From: Paenibacillus sp. Root52
GTDB taxonomy: Bacteria > Bacillota > Bacilli > Paenibacillales > Paenibacillaceae
Assembly: GCF_001426865.1 (NCBI RefSeq)
Contig: NZ_LMFO01000034.1
Span: forward strand, 3,338-67,337
Length of the DNA stretch: 64,000 nucleotides
Direction: 5' to 3'
The position numbers and the translations under genes are program-made. Below are positions 43,077 to 52,515 of the stretch, piece by piece (the first letter of the stretch is position 1; every line of letters starts with the position of its first letter). Below the pieces are notes generated by a model. That model was not told the origin of the DNA. It searched no databases and saw only the letters and a program-made list of their open reading frames with translations.

Positions 43077-43112
43077 ACCTTTTTCCCTGTTCAGGAGAGA
43101 AAGGTTTTTTTA
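43077..43112 (+). terminator. Terminator of cdaS
   Basis: ACCTTTTTCCC with GGAGAGAAAGGT (imperfect), 6-nt loop, then seven T. Confidence 0.75.
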
Positions 43113-43146
43113 ATGATAGGCTGATGCCTTACATCGTGATGTGATT

Positions 43147-43176
43147 TTGCACAAACTTCGTATTCATATGTACAAT
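43147..43176 (+). promoter_or_regulatory. Sigma-A promoter of leucine dehydrogenase
   Basis: TTGCAC (43147-43152), 18-nt spacer, TACAAT (43171-43176). Start expected near 43183. Confidence 0.65.
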
Positions 43177-43201
43177 AGAGAGTGGTCAACAGACAGATCT
43201 A

Positions 43202-43219
43202 TAGCGATTCAGGTCGCTA
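43202..43219. promoter_or_regulatory. Palindrome in the leucine dehydrogenase leader
   Basis: TAGCGA-N6-TCGCTA, about 20 nt after the expected transcription start. Candidate operator for an unidentified repressor, or a small RNA hairpin. Confidence 0.4.
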
Positions 43220-43244
43220 ATTTGGTTAGAGGAGCGTTATAAAT

Positions 43245-44351
43245 ATGAATTGGTTTGAAGCAATGGAGCATCACGATTATGAGCAATTGGTTCTGTGCCA
43301 AGATAAAGCCTCCGGGCTAAAAGCCATTATTGCAATACACGATACCACACTTGGACCTGCACTAGGCGGCACGCGGATGTGGACATATGCATCAGAAGAT
43401 GCAGCCATGGAAGATGCTCTGCGGCTCGCAAGAGGGATGACATATAAGAATGCAATATCAGGTCTAAATCTGGGTGGTGGCAAAGCGGTCATTATCGGTG
43501 ATCCAAGGCGTGATAAGAATGAAGCGATGTTCCGAGCATTCGGAAGGTATATACAAGGGTTGAATGGACGTTATGTTACCGCAGAAGATGTGGGGACAAC
43601 CGAGGAAGATATGAACCTTATCTACCAAGAGACCGATTATGTTACCGGCATTTCTCCAAGCTACGGTTCGTCAGGCAATCCATCTCCGGCAACGGCATGG
43701 GGCGTATATCGGGGGATCAAGGCAGCGGCTAAGGAAGCATTTGGCACGGATCTACTGGAAGGCAAAACGATTGCTGTCCAAGGTGTAGGGAATGTAGCGA
43801 TGCATTTATGCCAATATCTGAACGAGGAAGGCGCCCATCTGATTGTGACGGATATTCATAAGGATTCGGTAAAACAAGCCATAGACCGTTTCGATGCAAA
43901 AGCTGTTGATCCAGCAGACATCACCGGAGTAGAGTGTGATATCTATGCCCCATGCGCATTAGGTGGGACAATTAATGATGATACCTTGAAACAGCTCAAG
44001 GCTAAAGTGGTGGCAGGCTGTGCCAACAATCAGTTACTTGAGCCAAGGCATGGTAACCAGTTGCATCAGATGGGTATTGTATACGCACCGGACTACGTCA
44101 TTAATGCAGGTGGTGTGATCAACATTGCCGATGAATTAAACGGGTACAATGCGGAACGGGCATACAGTAAGGTGAGCCAGATATACAACACACTGGAGAG
44201 CATCTTCTCCTCGTCCCGTTCGGAAGGCATTCCGACATATGTGGCGGCAGATCGCCTGGCTGAGCGCCGAATTGAGATGATGAAGAACACACGCAGTACG
44301 TTTCTGCAAAATGGACACCACGCGTTAAGTTCCCGCAGATTACGCGGATAA
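43245..44351 (+). CDS. Leucine dehydrogenase (Glu/Leu/Phe/Val dehydrogenase family)
   Basis: 368 residues. Substrate-binding signature LNLGGGKAVIIGDP with the catalytic Lys, hinge SSGNPSPATAWGVYRG, and NAD-binding GVGNVAMHLC. Length and sequence match Bacillus leucine dehydrogenase (about 364-366). It reversibly deaminates branched-chain L-amino acids to 2-oxo acids with NAD; in Bacillales this feeds branched fatty acid synthesis and amino acid use during germination. Monocistronic with its own promoter. Confidence 0.93.
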   Translation: MNWFEAMEHHDYEQLVLCQDKASGLKAIIAIHDTTLGPALGGTRMWTYASEDAAMEDALRLARGMTYKNAISGLNLGGGKAVIIGDPRRDKNEAMFRAFGRYIQGLNGRYVTAEDVGTTEEDMNLIYQETDYVTGISPSYGSSGNPSPATAWGVYRGIKAAAKEAFGTDLLEGKTIAVQGVGNVAMHLCQYLNEEGAHLIVTDIHKDSVKQAIDRFDAKAVDPADITGVECDIYAPCALGGTINDDTLKQLKAKVVAGCANNQLLEPRHGNQLHQMGIVYAPDYVINAGGVINIADELNGYNAERAYSKVSQIYNTLESIFSSSRSEGIPTYVAADRLAERRIEMMKNTRSTFLQNGHHALSSRRLRG

Positions 44352-44569
44352 TCCACGGTAAGTAACATGATAGGGACTCATTAAACTGTCTTATACGTAC
44401 GAAACATCCCTTCACATGAACCAGGGTGAAGAGGTTGGCTCGTGTATTTAGACAGTTTTTTGATTTCTTTTTATACAGATAGTAGACATGTACATCAAAT
44501 TCCCACTTCAATATACCGATAATGAATGTACATCGTTCAGATGGTTCATGAAAGTGGGGGAAATCGTAA

Positions 44570-46639
44570 ATGGGGAAGAAGAAACAAGGCTTGTCTTATC
44601 GAATTAGAAATATCTCGCTGAAGGTTAAGTTACCGATCATGTTAAGTGTACTAGTGATCTTGGTGCTTATGGGAACAACCACAGCAACGTATTTTGTCTC
44701 ATCCAAACTATTAGTGATGAAGAGTGAGGCAGAGATTAATGGCATGTCCGATCGCCTTGGGGAAGGGTTATGGACAGCCGTACAGCTTCAACAGCAGATG
44801 AGTCACGCGATATCTGTACATAATACGTTTAAAGAGATGCTGGAACTGCGTAATACCAACAGCATGACGGATGAAGAGTTTTTCTCGGATGCCAATCCGT
44901 ACTTTAACAAAGCAAATACGATTTTGACGAACAGTGTATCGGATACAGTAGTAGCTAAGCCTAATCTGTATTTGCTAGATCAGAACGGGATTATGGTAGC
45001 TGCAACCCAGACCGAAGTCATTGGTCAGCCTCGAGATGATCGGGAGTATTTCCAGGAATCCATTAAGGGTGAATCGTTTATCAGTGATGCGATTGTATCT
45101 AAGCAAAGCAAACAACTGGTAATGATTTTCTCAGAACCGATCCAAGATGATGAAGGTAATACCATTGGTGTGCTCGCCATGACCATGGACACGAGCTTTT
45201 TCCTTGGACAACTGGGTAATATTCAAATCAATGGTGAAGGTAAGATTGAAGTGCTCAGCCGGAGCGGCATAGTCATGTATGATTCAATCGATGAGACCTT
45301 GATTGGACAATCACTTGGAGAAGATCAGAACGTGCAAGCACTTCTTCAAGAAAAGGCAACAGACGAAGTGAAAATAACGACAGCCACAATCGATAACACG
45401 TATTTTCGTGTCAACCAGATTCCAGGTGCTGATCTTATCGTTCTTGTTATTGACAGCTATGACGATATTAAGCGTCCAGTGCAGGATATGCTTCAGCAGA
45501 TGTTATGGCTTACGTTGCTCGCAATAGTGATAGCTATTGGGGTCGGCATGTTAATCTCTCGTAATATTACGAAACCGATTATTAGACTTACAGGTTTGTT
45601 CAAACAGCTTGCCCAGGGGAATCTGACGGTGAAGGCAGAGGGCAGGTACAACAGTGAGTTCAAGGATCTGGCAGACAGTTTCAATAGTATGGCTGAACAG
45701 AACAAGAACCTCATCACAGATATGGGGAAATCCATTACGGTTCTGCAGACAAGTACAGAGGAGCTGGAGGATACCTCCAAGCAAACTACACGATCCATCG
45801 ATGAGACATCGGCTACACTGATGGGAATAGCACAGGCTATGGAGGCTCAGTCGGAAGATACCGAGCAGATTGTAGGGAAATTCAACAGCTTTGGCGATAA
45901 AGTGAGCACTATGAATGGTAGTGCACAGGATGTGAAGGCTAGAGCAGATGAGATTGAAAGTGTATTCCACAATGGAAGCGAAGTCGTGAATGAATTGATG
46001 CGGATCAATGAGATGAATGAGCGGGAAGTGGAGAAAATCTCAGAAATTACGGTCAAGCTTCAGAACAGCTCAGGCAGTATTAGTCATATTACAGAGGCAA
46101 TTAGCCAGATCGCCAAACAGACTAACCTGCTCGCTTTGAATGCCTCCATTGAAGCTTCTCGGGCTGGAGAGCATGGTAGAGGATTTGCGGTTGTAGCAGA
46201 GGAAATCCGTAATTTAGCAGAGCAGAGCTCCCGGCAGTCGAAAGAAATTTCGAGCATTATTACACAAAATCTAGCTGATGTAGCCGAGAACAATCAAAGT
46301 GTTGCGGAAATCCATACGATCTCGTCCAGGCAGGATGAACTTGTTATTCAGACTCGCCAGGCATTCGACGTGATTCTGGAGAAGGTGATGGAGATCAATG
46401 AACAGATCGCTGCGATGGCAGGGCAGATGCAGGAGATGATACAGAACAAGGACGATGTGCTGGAGTCAGCGCATAGCCTGTCGGCATCAGGGGAGCAGGT
46501 ATCTGCTTCGGTTCAGGAAGTCACAGCAACAATGATGGAGCAATCAGCAACTGTACAGCAATTGGCGAACATGGTGGATACCATCGACCAGTTAACACGT
46601 AATTTGGCTGATGCTGCTGGCAAGTTCAAGGTTGAGTAA
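44570..46639 (+). CDS. Methyl-accepting chemotaxis protein
   Basis: 689 residues. Helix about 22-43, large extracellular dCache-type region (LYLLDQNGIMVAATQ, PRDDREYFQESIKGESFISDAI), helix near 305-327, HAMP, and signalling tip QTNLLALNASIEASRAGEHG. The sensor differs from the two receptors at 17-23 kb. Ribosome site GGGGGA with 8 nt. Confidence 0.93.
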   Translation: MGKKKQGLSYRIRNISLKVKLPIMLSVLVILVLMGTTTATYFVSSKLLVMKSEAEINGMSDRLGEGLWTAVQLQQQMSHAISVHNTFKEMLELRNTNSMTDEEFFSDANPYFNKANTILTNSVSDTVVAKPNLYLLDQNGIMVAATQTEVIGQPRDDREYFQESIKGESFISDAIVSKQSKQLVMIFSEPIQDDEGNTIGVLAMTMDTSFFLGQLGNIQINGEGKIEVLSRSGIVMYDSIDETLIGQSLGEDQNVQALLQEKATDEVKITTATIDNTYFRVNQIPGADLIVLVIDSYDDIKRPVQDMLQQMLWLTLLAIVIAIGVGMLISRNITKPIIRLTGLFKQLAQGNLTVKAEGRYNSEFKDLADSFNSMAEQNKNLITDMGKSITVLQTSTEELEDTSKQTTRSIDETSATLMGIAQAMEAQSEDTEQIVGKFNSFGDKVSTMNGSAQDVKARADEIESVFHNGSEVVNELMRINEMNEREVEKISEITVKLQNSSGSISHITEAISQIAKQTNLLALNASIEASRAGEHGRGFAVVAEEIRNLAEQSSRQSKEISSIITQNLADVAENNQSVAEIHTISSRQDELVIQTRQAFDVILEKVMEINEQIAAMAGQMQEMIQNKDDVLESAHSLSASGEQVSASVQEVTATMMEQSATVQQLANMVDTIDQLTRNLADAAGKFKVE

Positions 46640-46696
46640 GTAACGGAGGCAAAATCAAAGCGTTAAAGAAGAGCGTTAGGATACATGAATGAAGTC

Positions 46697-46744
46697 AAAG
46701 AAGCCCCTTGTGCCAGTTAGGTTGGCAGGTCAAGGGGCTTCTTT
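46697..46744 (+). terminator. Terminator of the third chemoreceptor gene
   Basis: AAGAAGCCCCTTG (46698-46710) with CAAGGGGCTTCTT (46731-46743), inner TGCCA/TGGCA; short T run. Confidence 0.85.
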
Positions 46745-46848
46745 GGGTATATCTACACTTTTTACAAGAGAACAGAGAGAATAGAAGAAGGTGAGGAGAT
46801 GCACAGATGCACGGGGTTCAAGTGGAATCATTAATAAATGGTATATAA

Positions 46849-46878
46849 TTGGAATATTAAGCTAAAAAGTAGTATAAT
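46849..46878 (+). promoter_or_regulatory. Sigma-A promoter of the lipoprotein gene
   Basis: TTGGAA (46849-46854), 18-nt spacer, TATAAT (46873-46878). Confidence 0.65.
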
Positions 46879-46938
46879 GTTTATATAAAAATTGTAAATA
46901 TGGGTGATTACGGTTATCTATATAGAAGGAGGTCTGAG

Positions 46939-47544
46939 ATGAGACGACATTGGATGTGGCTGATGCTTACGGTTCTTATCACGAGTGTATTAATGGTAGG
47001 ATGTACGTCATCTACAACGACTGAACCGAGTACAGAGTCAACAAAAGAAGCGATAACAACACCTACTGAAGTCGATAATGAGGTTCCAAAGGCTACGGAT
47101 CAGGATGAGCAGGCTGCGCTGCAGACAGCGAAAGACTATAAGGCTACTGAATTTGAAGTAAATGAAAATGATGAGAAAAGCGCAACAACGAAGGAGTCTG
47201 CCCTAGCTAGGGGAGAACTGATCAAGCCGTTCCTGACCGAGAAGTACTTTGAAAAACAGATGGCTGATCGCAATATCGTTTTGCCTCTTATGGTGGCTTA
47301 TAAAGAGCAGGTGAAACTGCGTGGAGAAAATATGAATTTCACGTTGAAGGAAAATAGGGGCGATTCTCTTCTCGTGTCATACACGCTAGATCTTATTTTC
47401 ATAGATGATCAGGGTAAAGAAGTTCGCAACATACCGCTCGAAGGTGAGCTTACTTTCCTGTTTGAGAACAAGCAGTGGCTCATTGTAGACGATACCTACA
47501 ACATCAGGGAGCTTCAGGAATTAGTCTACGATTATGGTAACTAA
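46939..47544 (+). CDS. Lipoprotein of unknown function
   Basis: 201 residues from ATG 46939 (AAGGAGG, 6 nt). Signal sequence with lipobox VLMVGC, then a long Thr/Glu-rich linker (about 25-75) and a folded C-terminal domain ending in FLFENKQWLIVDDTYNI, a pattern seen in SnoaL/NTF2-like and DUF4829-type exported domains. Function not recognised. Confidence 0.75.
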   Translation: MRRHWMWLMLTVLITSVLMVGCTSSTTTEPSTESTKEAITTPTEVDNEVPKATDQDEQAALQTAKDYKATEFEVNENDEKSATTKESALARGELIKPFLTEKYFEKQMADRNIVLPLMVAYKEQVKLRGENMNFTLKENRGDSLLVSYTLDLIFIDDQGKEVRNIPLEGELTFLFENKQWLIVDDTYNIRELQELVYDYGN

Positions 47545-47577
47545 TTGTGGATAAGAGATTCAGAAGATAAGGCGGGG

Positions 47578-47601
47578 GGCGATTCAGACGAATCGCCTTA
47601 T
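47578..47601 (+). terminator. Terminator of the lipoprotein gene
   Basis: GGCGATTC with GAATCGCC around loop AGAC, then TTATTTTC. Confidence 0.8.
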
Positions 47602-47640
47602 TTTCATTGAACAAGAATAGTTTCTGGATTAGAGAGGAGA

Positions 47641-48753
47641 TTAGACCTGAAAGATCGGAGAGATGGCAGGGGGTGCCGATTGAGTGGGTGTGGCGGGTTG
47701 CTGAGTTAAGATCGGGGCATTGTCCCAGACGGAGCTGGGCAGTTCACGTCGTAATACGGGGGCAACCTCTTGGGCGAATCGCTCTAGCTGCTCCAGTTGC
47801 TCGCTATGACTGAGTCCATCGACACTAATACTGAGCACCTGATGTCCGTAGGCTGCGTGATAATTTACGATTTTCTCAACAACCTGATCTGGACTACCAA
47901 TCAAGACAGGACCGTTCGCGATGTTATCCTCCAGATCCTTGAAGGGAGACTGGTTATGCTGTGCAGAAGCAGTAGCATGGAATGCATCGTAATAGGGCTT
48001 GTATCTGTGAATGGCTCCTTCTCGCGTATTGGCGAGGTACAAGCTACCAGCTCCAGATCCAATCACTGCTCGCTTGGCATCATGACCATAATGATCGAGG
48101 CGTTCTCGATAATGATCAATGAGTGCTTTGTATTTGGCCTGAGGGTGGAACGAGTTAGATGTGAAAAGCGGTTCACCGTACTGCGCTGCAAGCTCAGTGG
48201 ATAAAGTACTCGATGCGCTACCATGCCAGATCGGGATGGATTGCTGTAGTGGACGTGGTTGAGTGGTTACTTTGTCTAGTGGCGGACGGTATGTGCCTTC
48301 CCAGGTCACGTCCTCCTCTGTCCATAGACGCTTGAGCAGACGATAGCGTTCACCCAATGAATCCCACTGCTCTTCCTCTGTGATCCCAAACAGCGGGTAA
48401 TGCCGAGGATCATTGCCTTTCCCGATAATCATCTCCAGCCGCCCGCCGGATAACTGATCCAGTGTGGCATAGTCCTCTGCGACACGCACAGGATCAAGTA
48501 CACTGAGTACTGTAACGGTCGTTAATAGACGGATGCGAGAGGTAGCTGCGGCAACTGCCGTCAACACCACAGGCGGAGAAGAGGAGAGGAAGGGTGCGCC
48601 ATGTCGCTCGCCAATTCCGTATGCATCAAATCCCAGCCGTTCTGCCAATCTGGCCTGTTCCAGAATGTTCTGAAATTTCTGCTGTGCCGTAAACGCTTCT
48701 CCGGTGATGGCATTGGGCAGATTCATCATGAGGCTAAATAACGCAAATTTCAT
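47641..48753 (-). CDS. LLM-class flavin-dependent oxidoreductase (luciferase-like)
   Basis: 370 residues from ATG 48753 (AAGGAGAGG). TIM-barrel luciferase-like monooxygenase: LGFDAYGIGERHGAPFLSSSP, ATSRIRLLTTVTVLSVLDPVRVAEDYATLDQLSGGRLEMIIGKG region (bounds given, pattern split), PIWHGSASS and QVVEKIVNYHAAYGHQVLSIS. It uses reduced flavin from a partner reductase; substrate unknown. Confidence 0.88.
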   Translation of the reverse strand: MKFALFSLMMNLPNAITGEAFTAQQKFQNILEQARLAERLGFDAYGIGERHGAPFLSSSPPVVLTAVAAATSRIRLLTTVTVLSVLDPVRVAEDYATLDQLSGGRLEMIIGKGNDPRHYPLFGITEEEQWDSLGERYRLLKRLWTEEDVTWEGTYRPPLDKVTTQPRPLQQSIPIWHGSASSTLSTELAAQYGEPLFTSNSFHPQAKYKALIDHYRERLDHYGHDAKRAVIGSGAGSLYLANTREGAIHRYKPYYDAFHATASAQHNQSPFKDLEDNIANGPVLIGSPDQVVEKIVNYHAAYGHQVLSISVDGLSHSEQLEQLERFAQEVAPVLRRELPSSVWDNAPILTQQPATPTQSAPPAISPIFQV

Positions 48754-48947
48754 CTGACCCTCTCCTTGATTGAAGTAAGAAACGATCACATTATTATTTA
48801 ATCCAATCCGAATAGTATGATATGTGAGTTGATATAACTGTAACATGTTGTCCGTGTTTCTTCTAATGGATTTTTTCTATAAGCAAATGTTCACTCTGGT
48901 GTATCGTTTACGATCAAGCTTCTTATCGTTGTTAATTCACTCTTAAT

Positions 48948-48987
48948 AAAAGAGCCGTTCATCATTATGACGATGAACGGCTCTTTT
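48948..48987. terminator. Bidirectional terminator
   Basis: Perfect AAAAGAGCCGTTCATC / GATGAACGGCTCTTTT with 8-nt loop. It lies about 40 nt after the MFS gene stop on the minus strand. Confidence 0.92.
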
Positions 48988-49028
48988 CGTGTGTAACTAC
49001 AGGAGGAAGTGTGTCATTGAACTTTGAG

Positions 49029-50231
49029 TTAGCGTGTGTTCTTTTCCGTAAAATAGTACAAGAAAGCGAGAAGTGGCATAGCAATTCCAATGATGGACGT
49101 TAGTGCCCAGCCCCCATAGGCATAAGACCAACTTCCGATCGATGAGCCGGCAGCTCCGCCGATAAAAAAGATCGACATGAAGATTCCGTTGATTCTTCCT
49201 CTCGCTTCATTCCCTAAAGAATAAATGACGCGTTGTCCAAGCACGAGATTACCGGATACGGCCATATCTAAGGTGATAGCTGCAATGAGCAATACAATCA
49301 GAGCTGTTGTGGAGTTGCTTTGGAATAGATAAGTTATCGCAAATGACAGTAATGCAATCACCATTGCAGCACCCGTAAGAATCCGGGTTAACCCGCGATC
49401 GGCTAGTCTTCCCGCTATTGGCGCTGCAATCGCACCGCCCACACCGGCTAATGCAAACCAGGCAATACCTTGCTGTGACATATTAAAGTCATTGGCAAGC
49501 CGCATAGGGACTGTCGTCCAGAATAGGCTGAATGCACCAAACAGACTAGCTTGGTACAATGCTCGGCGACGCAGTGGAGGGAGTTTTTTCAATAAAGTAC
49601 CTAGAGAAATAATGAGCTGTCCGTAATTTAAATTAGGCTCTGGCTGACGTGCAGGGAGAGTGCGGGATAGAAGGATGGTCAATAGCGCAATCATGATGGC
49701 GGAGAAGATAAATACGGCTTGCCAGCCCCAGATGCTCGTAATAAAGCTTGCTACGGGGCGAGCGAGCATGATGCCGAGTAGTAGACCGCTCATGACGTTA
49801 CCTACGACACGTCCGCGTTGCTCTTCTGAGGTCAGATAAGTGGCGTACGGGACTAGAATTTGAGCTACGACAGAGCCTACGCCAATGAATAGCGATACCA
49901 TTAAGAATAGACCCGATTGAGGGGCGAATGCGGCAATGATCAGAGCTAGGATCAATACGATTAAAGAAAGTGTGGCTAAACGTCGATTCTCAATAATGTC
50001 GCTGAGCGGCACGATGAATAACAGCCCAATCACGTATCCCAACTGGGTTAAGGTCACAATAAGTCCGGAAGCGGCAGAAGATAATCCTGTTGTCATGCTG
50101 ATCGGACCCACTACGGTCTGAGCATAATAGAGATTAGCTACGATTAAACCGCAAGCGGACGCGAGAAGCAACACAATCCAGGGCGAGAGCGTAGGTTGAG
50201 CAGAAGTTGTTGAAGCTTGTTTGGTTGGCAT
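49029..50231 (-). CDS. MFS transporter
   Basis: 400 residues, 12 membrane helices, major facilitator of the small-molecule/drug efflux type (NLYYAQTVVGPISMTTGL; QLGYVIGLLFIVPLSD, motif A-like; GRVVGNVMSGLLLGIMLARPVAS). Transcribed divergently from a TetR regulator with a shared palindrome, so it is probably induced by its substrate. ATG 50231 is 9 nt after GGAGG; the ATG at 50240 would have no spacing. Confidence 0.88.
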   Translation of the reverse strand: MPTKQASTTSAQPTLSPWIVLLLASACGLIVANLYYAQTVVGPISMTTGLSSAASGLIVTLTQLGYVIGLLFIVPLSDIIENRRLATLSLIVLILALIIAAFAPQSGLFLMVSLFIGVGSVVAQILVPYATYLTSEEQRGRVVGNVMSGLLLGIMLARPVASFITSIWGWQAVFIFSAIMIALLTILLSRTLPARQPEPNLNYGQLIISLGTLLKKLPPLRRRALYQASLFGAFSLFWTTVPMRLANDFNMSQQGIAWFALAGVGGAIAAPIAGRLADRGLTRILTGAAMVIALLSFAITYLFQSNSTTALIVLLIAAITLDMAVSGNLVLGQRVIYSLGNEARGRINGIFMSIFFIGGAAGSSIGSWSYAYGGWALTSIIGIAMPLLAFLYYFTEKNTR

Positions 50232-50331
50232 TATTATCATCCTCCGAGATTAAGATGGGAATCAGTTTGTATCAGCTTAGTCATAAAAAGTTAATTAGTG
50301 AACGCTTCGTACACTTATTGTTGATAAATAT

Positions 50332-50349
50332 ATACTAAACGTTTAGTAT
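50332..50349. promoter_or_regulatory. TetR-type operator palindrome
   Basis: Perfect 18-bp palindrome ATACTAAACGTTTAGTAT between the divergent MFS and TetR genes. Likely binding site of the TetR protein encoded at 50433. Confidence 0.7.
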
Positions 50350-50432
50350 TGTAAATAGGCATTTTTCAATGAACTGGGATTTTAGTATGATGTATCGTGG
50401 ATACATAGATATTGCACCGAGGAGGAAACCGA

Positions 50433-51008
50433 ATGACTGGCAAGAGAGGACGGCCTCGTAATGTCGAAACACAAAATGCAATTTTGACGGCAGCGTATGA
50501 GCTGCTTTTGGAGCACGGATTTGCATCGGTTACGATTGAAAAAATTGCAGAGCGAGCACAGGTTAGTAAAGCAACGATATATAAGTGGTGGCCTAATAAA
50601 GGTGCGGTTATCATGGATGGATATATGCACGAAGCAACGGCGAGGCTACCTTTACCTGATACAGGCTCTGTATTTGAAGACATAGAGCTTCATGCGTCGA
50701 ATCTAGCTCGGTTTCTGACCAGCCGTGAGGGGAAAGTGATTACAGAGATTATTGGTGAAGGCCAGTCCGATCCAGCACTTGCGGTTGAATACCAGACTCG
50801 TTACATTCAGCCAAGACGACGCGAGGCATGGGGGATTATTGAAAAAGGTGTGGAGCGCGGAGATCTGAAGCCGGACTGTGACATTGCGTTATGTATCGAC
50901 CTCATATATGGCTCTATCTTCTATCGAATGTTAGTTTCGGGTGAGCCGATGGAGGATGGTTACGTTAATCGTGTAGTAACTTCATTATTCGACGGCATAA
51001 GAAAATAA
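50433..51008 (+). CDS. TetR-family transcriptional regulator
   Basis: 191 residues from ATG 50433 (GAGGAGG, 7 nt). N-terminal TetR HTH (ILTAAYELLLEHGFASVTIEKIAERAQVSKATIYKWW, bounds 12-58) and a TetR_C ligand domain. Divergent from the MFS transporter, with the palindrome at 50332-50349 between them; expected to repress both. Confidence 0.9.
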   Translation: MTGKRGRPRNVETQNAILTAAYELLLEHGFASVTIEKIAERAQVSKATIYKWWPNKGAVIMDGYMHEATARLPLPDTGSVFEDIELHASNLARFLTSREGKVITEIIGEGQSDPALAVEYQTRYIQPRRREAWGIIEKGVERGDLKPDCDIALCIDLIYGSIFYRMLVSGEPMEDGYVNRVVTSLFDGIRK

Positions 51009-51040
51009 GTTGACATGGATAGCGAATTGCCACGGTTTTT

Positions 51041-51071
51041 ATTGACCGATGTAAAAATAAGGATTAAAATT
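51041..51071 (+). promoter_or_regulatory. Promoter of the receptor/pro-peptide operon, shared motif copy 1
   Basis: -35 TTGACC (51042-51047), 17-nt spacer, -10 TAAAAT (51065-51070). The block from A51041 to T51071 recurs at 52694-52724 with 29 of 31 identical bases, including most of the spacer (GTAAAAATAAGGAT). Conservation of spacer bases goes beyond promoter needs and suggests an operator. Confidence 0.8.
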
Positions 51072-51126
51072 GTGTATATCATATAAATTCAAATTTTTGG
51101 ATTTATTATTGTGGAGGTGGGAGGTA

Positions 51127-52515
51127 TTGGAACCTACAACTACGATACGATCCTTTATTGAGGATCACATCAGGAAACAGGGGTACACGCTGCAGTATTT
51201 TGCCGATTTATCTGGTGTAAATGCCGGAACACTCAGTGCAATAATCAAAGGCACAAGACCCATCGCGATGGCTCAACTGGATCTCATTACGCAAGGTATG
51301 AATCTAGAGCCAGGTCATTTCTATGAACTGTATGGAGCAGAATGTTTCGTAGAATCTTCCCCTCACTGGAGAAGGCTGGAGCCCTTCTTACAACGTTGTG
51401 CCGAATTGGACAAGCTGGATTGCATTCATAGGGTCATACAACAGGTGACAGACGATCGGTCATATATCTCGGAGTTATTCGAGATGGCTGAGGGTATGTT
51501 CGAACGAGAGCAGAATCAAGCCGCGCTGATGTTGTATGAATGTGTCGCTGAATGTGAGAAGTACCAGCATTCGGAACGACTTGCACTATGTCATTATCGA
51601 ATTTTCACCCTCTCGCTGAGTCAGGATCAGAATCAAAATCTGAGAGCTGCCGTGCTGTTCGAACCGTATATTAATCGGCTGGATGAGGAGCGACAACTTG
51701 ACGCCATTAAGGATCTGGCGAATACATATCTGGCGTTAAGATACTATGATAAATTATTTGCTCTGGCTGATGGGTTAGAACAGAAGACTAAGGTTATGCA
51801 GGTATATACAACGAAAAAAATTAATCATGATAAACGTATAACGGCATATCCGTTGTTTGTTTACGGCGTTTATGCGAATTTGCTTAAAGCCTCGGCATGT
51901 GAAGGGCAGGAGAAGTATAGGGAAGCTCTTTATTATACTGAGGTATACACCGATCTAATCACAAATCATGATTCTACGGAAGAAGATTGGATTTACATTA
52001 ATAAGTTTAAATTTTGGACTGAAGCCAACACCTACGTATATCAATTGCTGATGGGTGATCTAACTGTTTTACCAACTTACATTAATTATATAGAAAAAAA
52101 TGAATCAGAAGTGCTCCCAGCAATAATAAATATTCTGGAAGTTGCTAATCAATTGAATGAGGATGTCGATGAGGTTCTTCATAGATTTAGCGATCGAATC
52201 AATTCAGAGATTAATCGTCTGCAAGGTTATACTAAGCAAGTGGAATCTGATCTGTATATCACTTTTCTACTGAAACGGAGTATTTACCATTTCAATCGGG
52301 GACAAGATCCAGAAGGTATGAAGCAACTTTTGGCTTGCCTGAGAGAAGCTGTTAAGAGCAACAAGCAACAGGATATTATACACTGTGTAGCGTTGTATGA
52401 GAGATATAGAATAAATATATCTACTCCAGATTACGCAAATCAGTATAAATTGATTATGATGGAGGTAGAGAATTACTATGATAAAAAAGAAAATCGCTTA
52501 TTTCATCTTACTTAG
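51127..52515 (+). CDS. HTH-TPR peptide receptor, AimR/Alo-like (RRNPP type)
   Basis: 462 residues from TTG 51127 (GGAGG, 9 nt). The upstream frame to 51070 cannot be used because it overlaps the -10. Residues 7-65 form an XRE-type HTH (YTLQYFADLSGVNAGTLSAI). The rest is all-helical with TPR-like repeats (FEREQNQAALMLYECVAECE; REALYYTEVYTDLI; YHFNRGQDPEGMKQLLACLRE). This is the layout of RRNPP receptors such as PlcR, AimR and the Paenibacillus Alo receptors. The last 38 nt overlap a pro-peptide gene. Expected to bind the re-imported peptide and control its own promoter and that of the ABC genes at 52765. Confidence 0.82.
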   Translation: MEPTTTIRSFIEDHIRKQGYTLQYFADLSGVNAGTLSAIIKGTRPIAMAQLDLITQGMNLEPGHFYELYGAECFVESSPHWRRLEPFLQRCAELDKLDCIHRVIQQVTDDRSYISELFEMAEGMFEREQNQAALMLYECVAECEKYQHSERLALCHYRIFTLSLSQDQNQNLRAAVLFEPYINRLDEERQLDAIKDLANTYLALRYYDKLFALADGLEQKTKVMQVYTTKKINHDKRITAYPLFVYGVYANLLKASACEGQEKYREALYYTEVYTDLITNHDSTEEDWIYINKFKFWTEANTYVYQLLMGDLTVLPTYINYIEKNESEVLPAIINILEVANQLNEDVDEVLHRFSDRINSEINRLQGYTKQVESDLYITFLLKRSIYHFNRGQDPEGMKQLLACLREAVKSNKQQDIIHCVALYERYRINISTPDYANQYKLIMMEVENYYDKKENRLFHLT

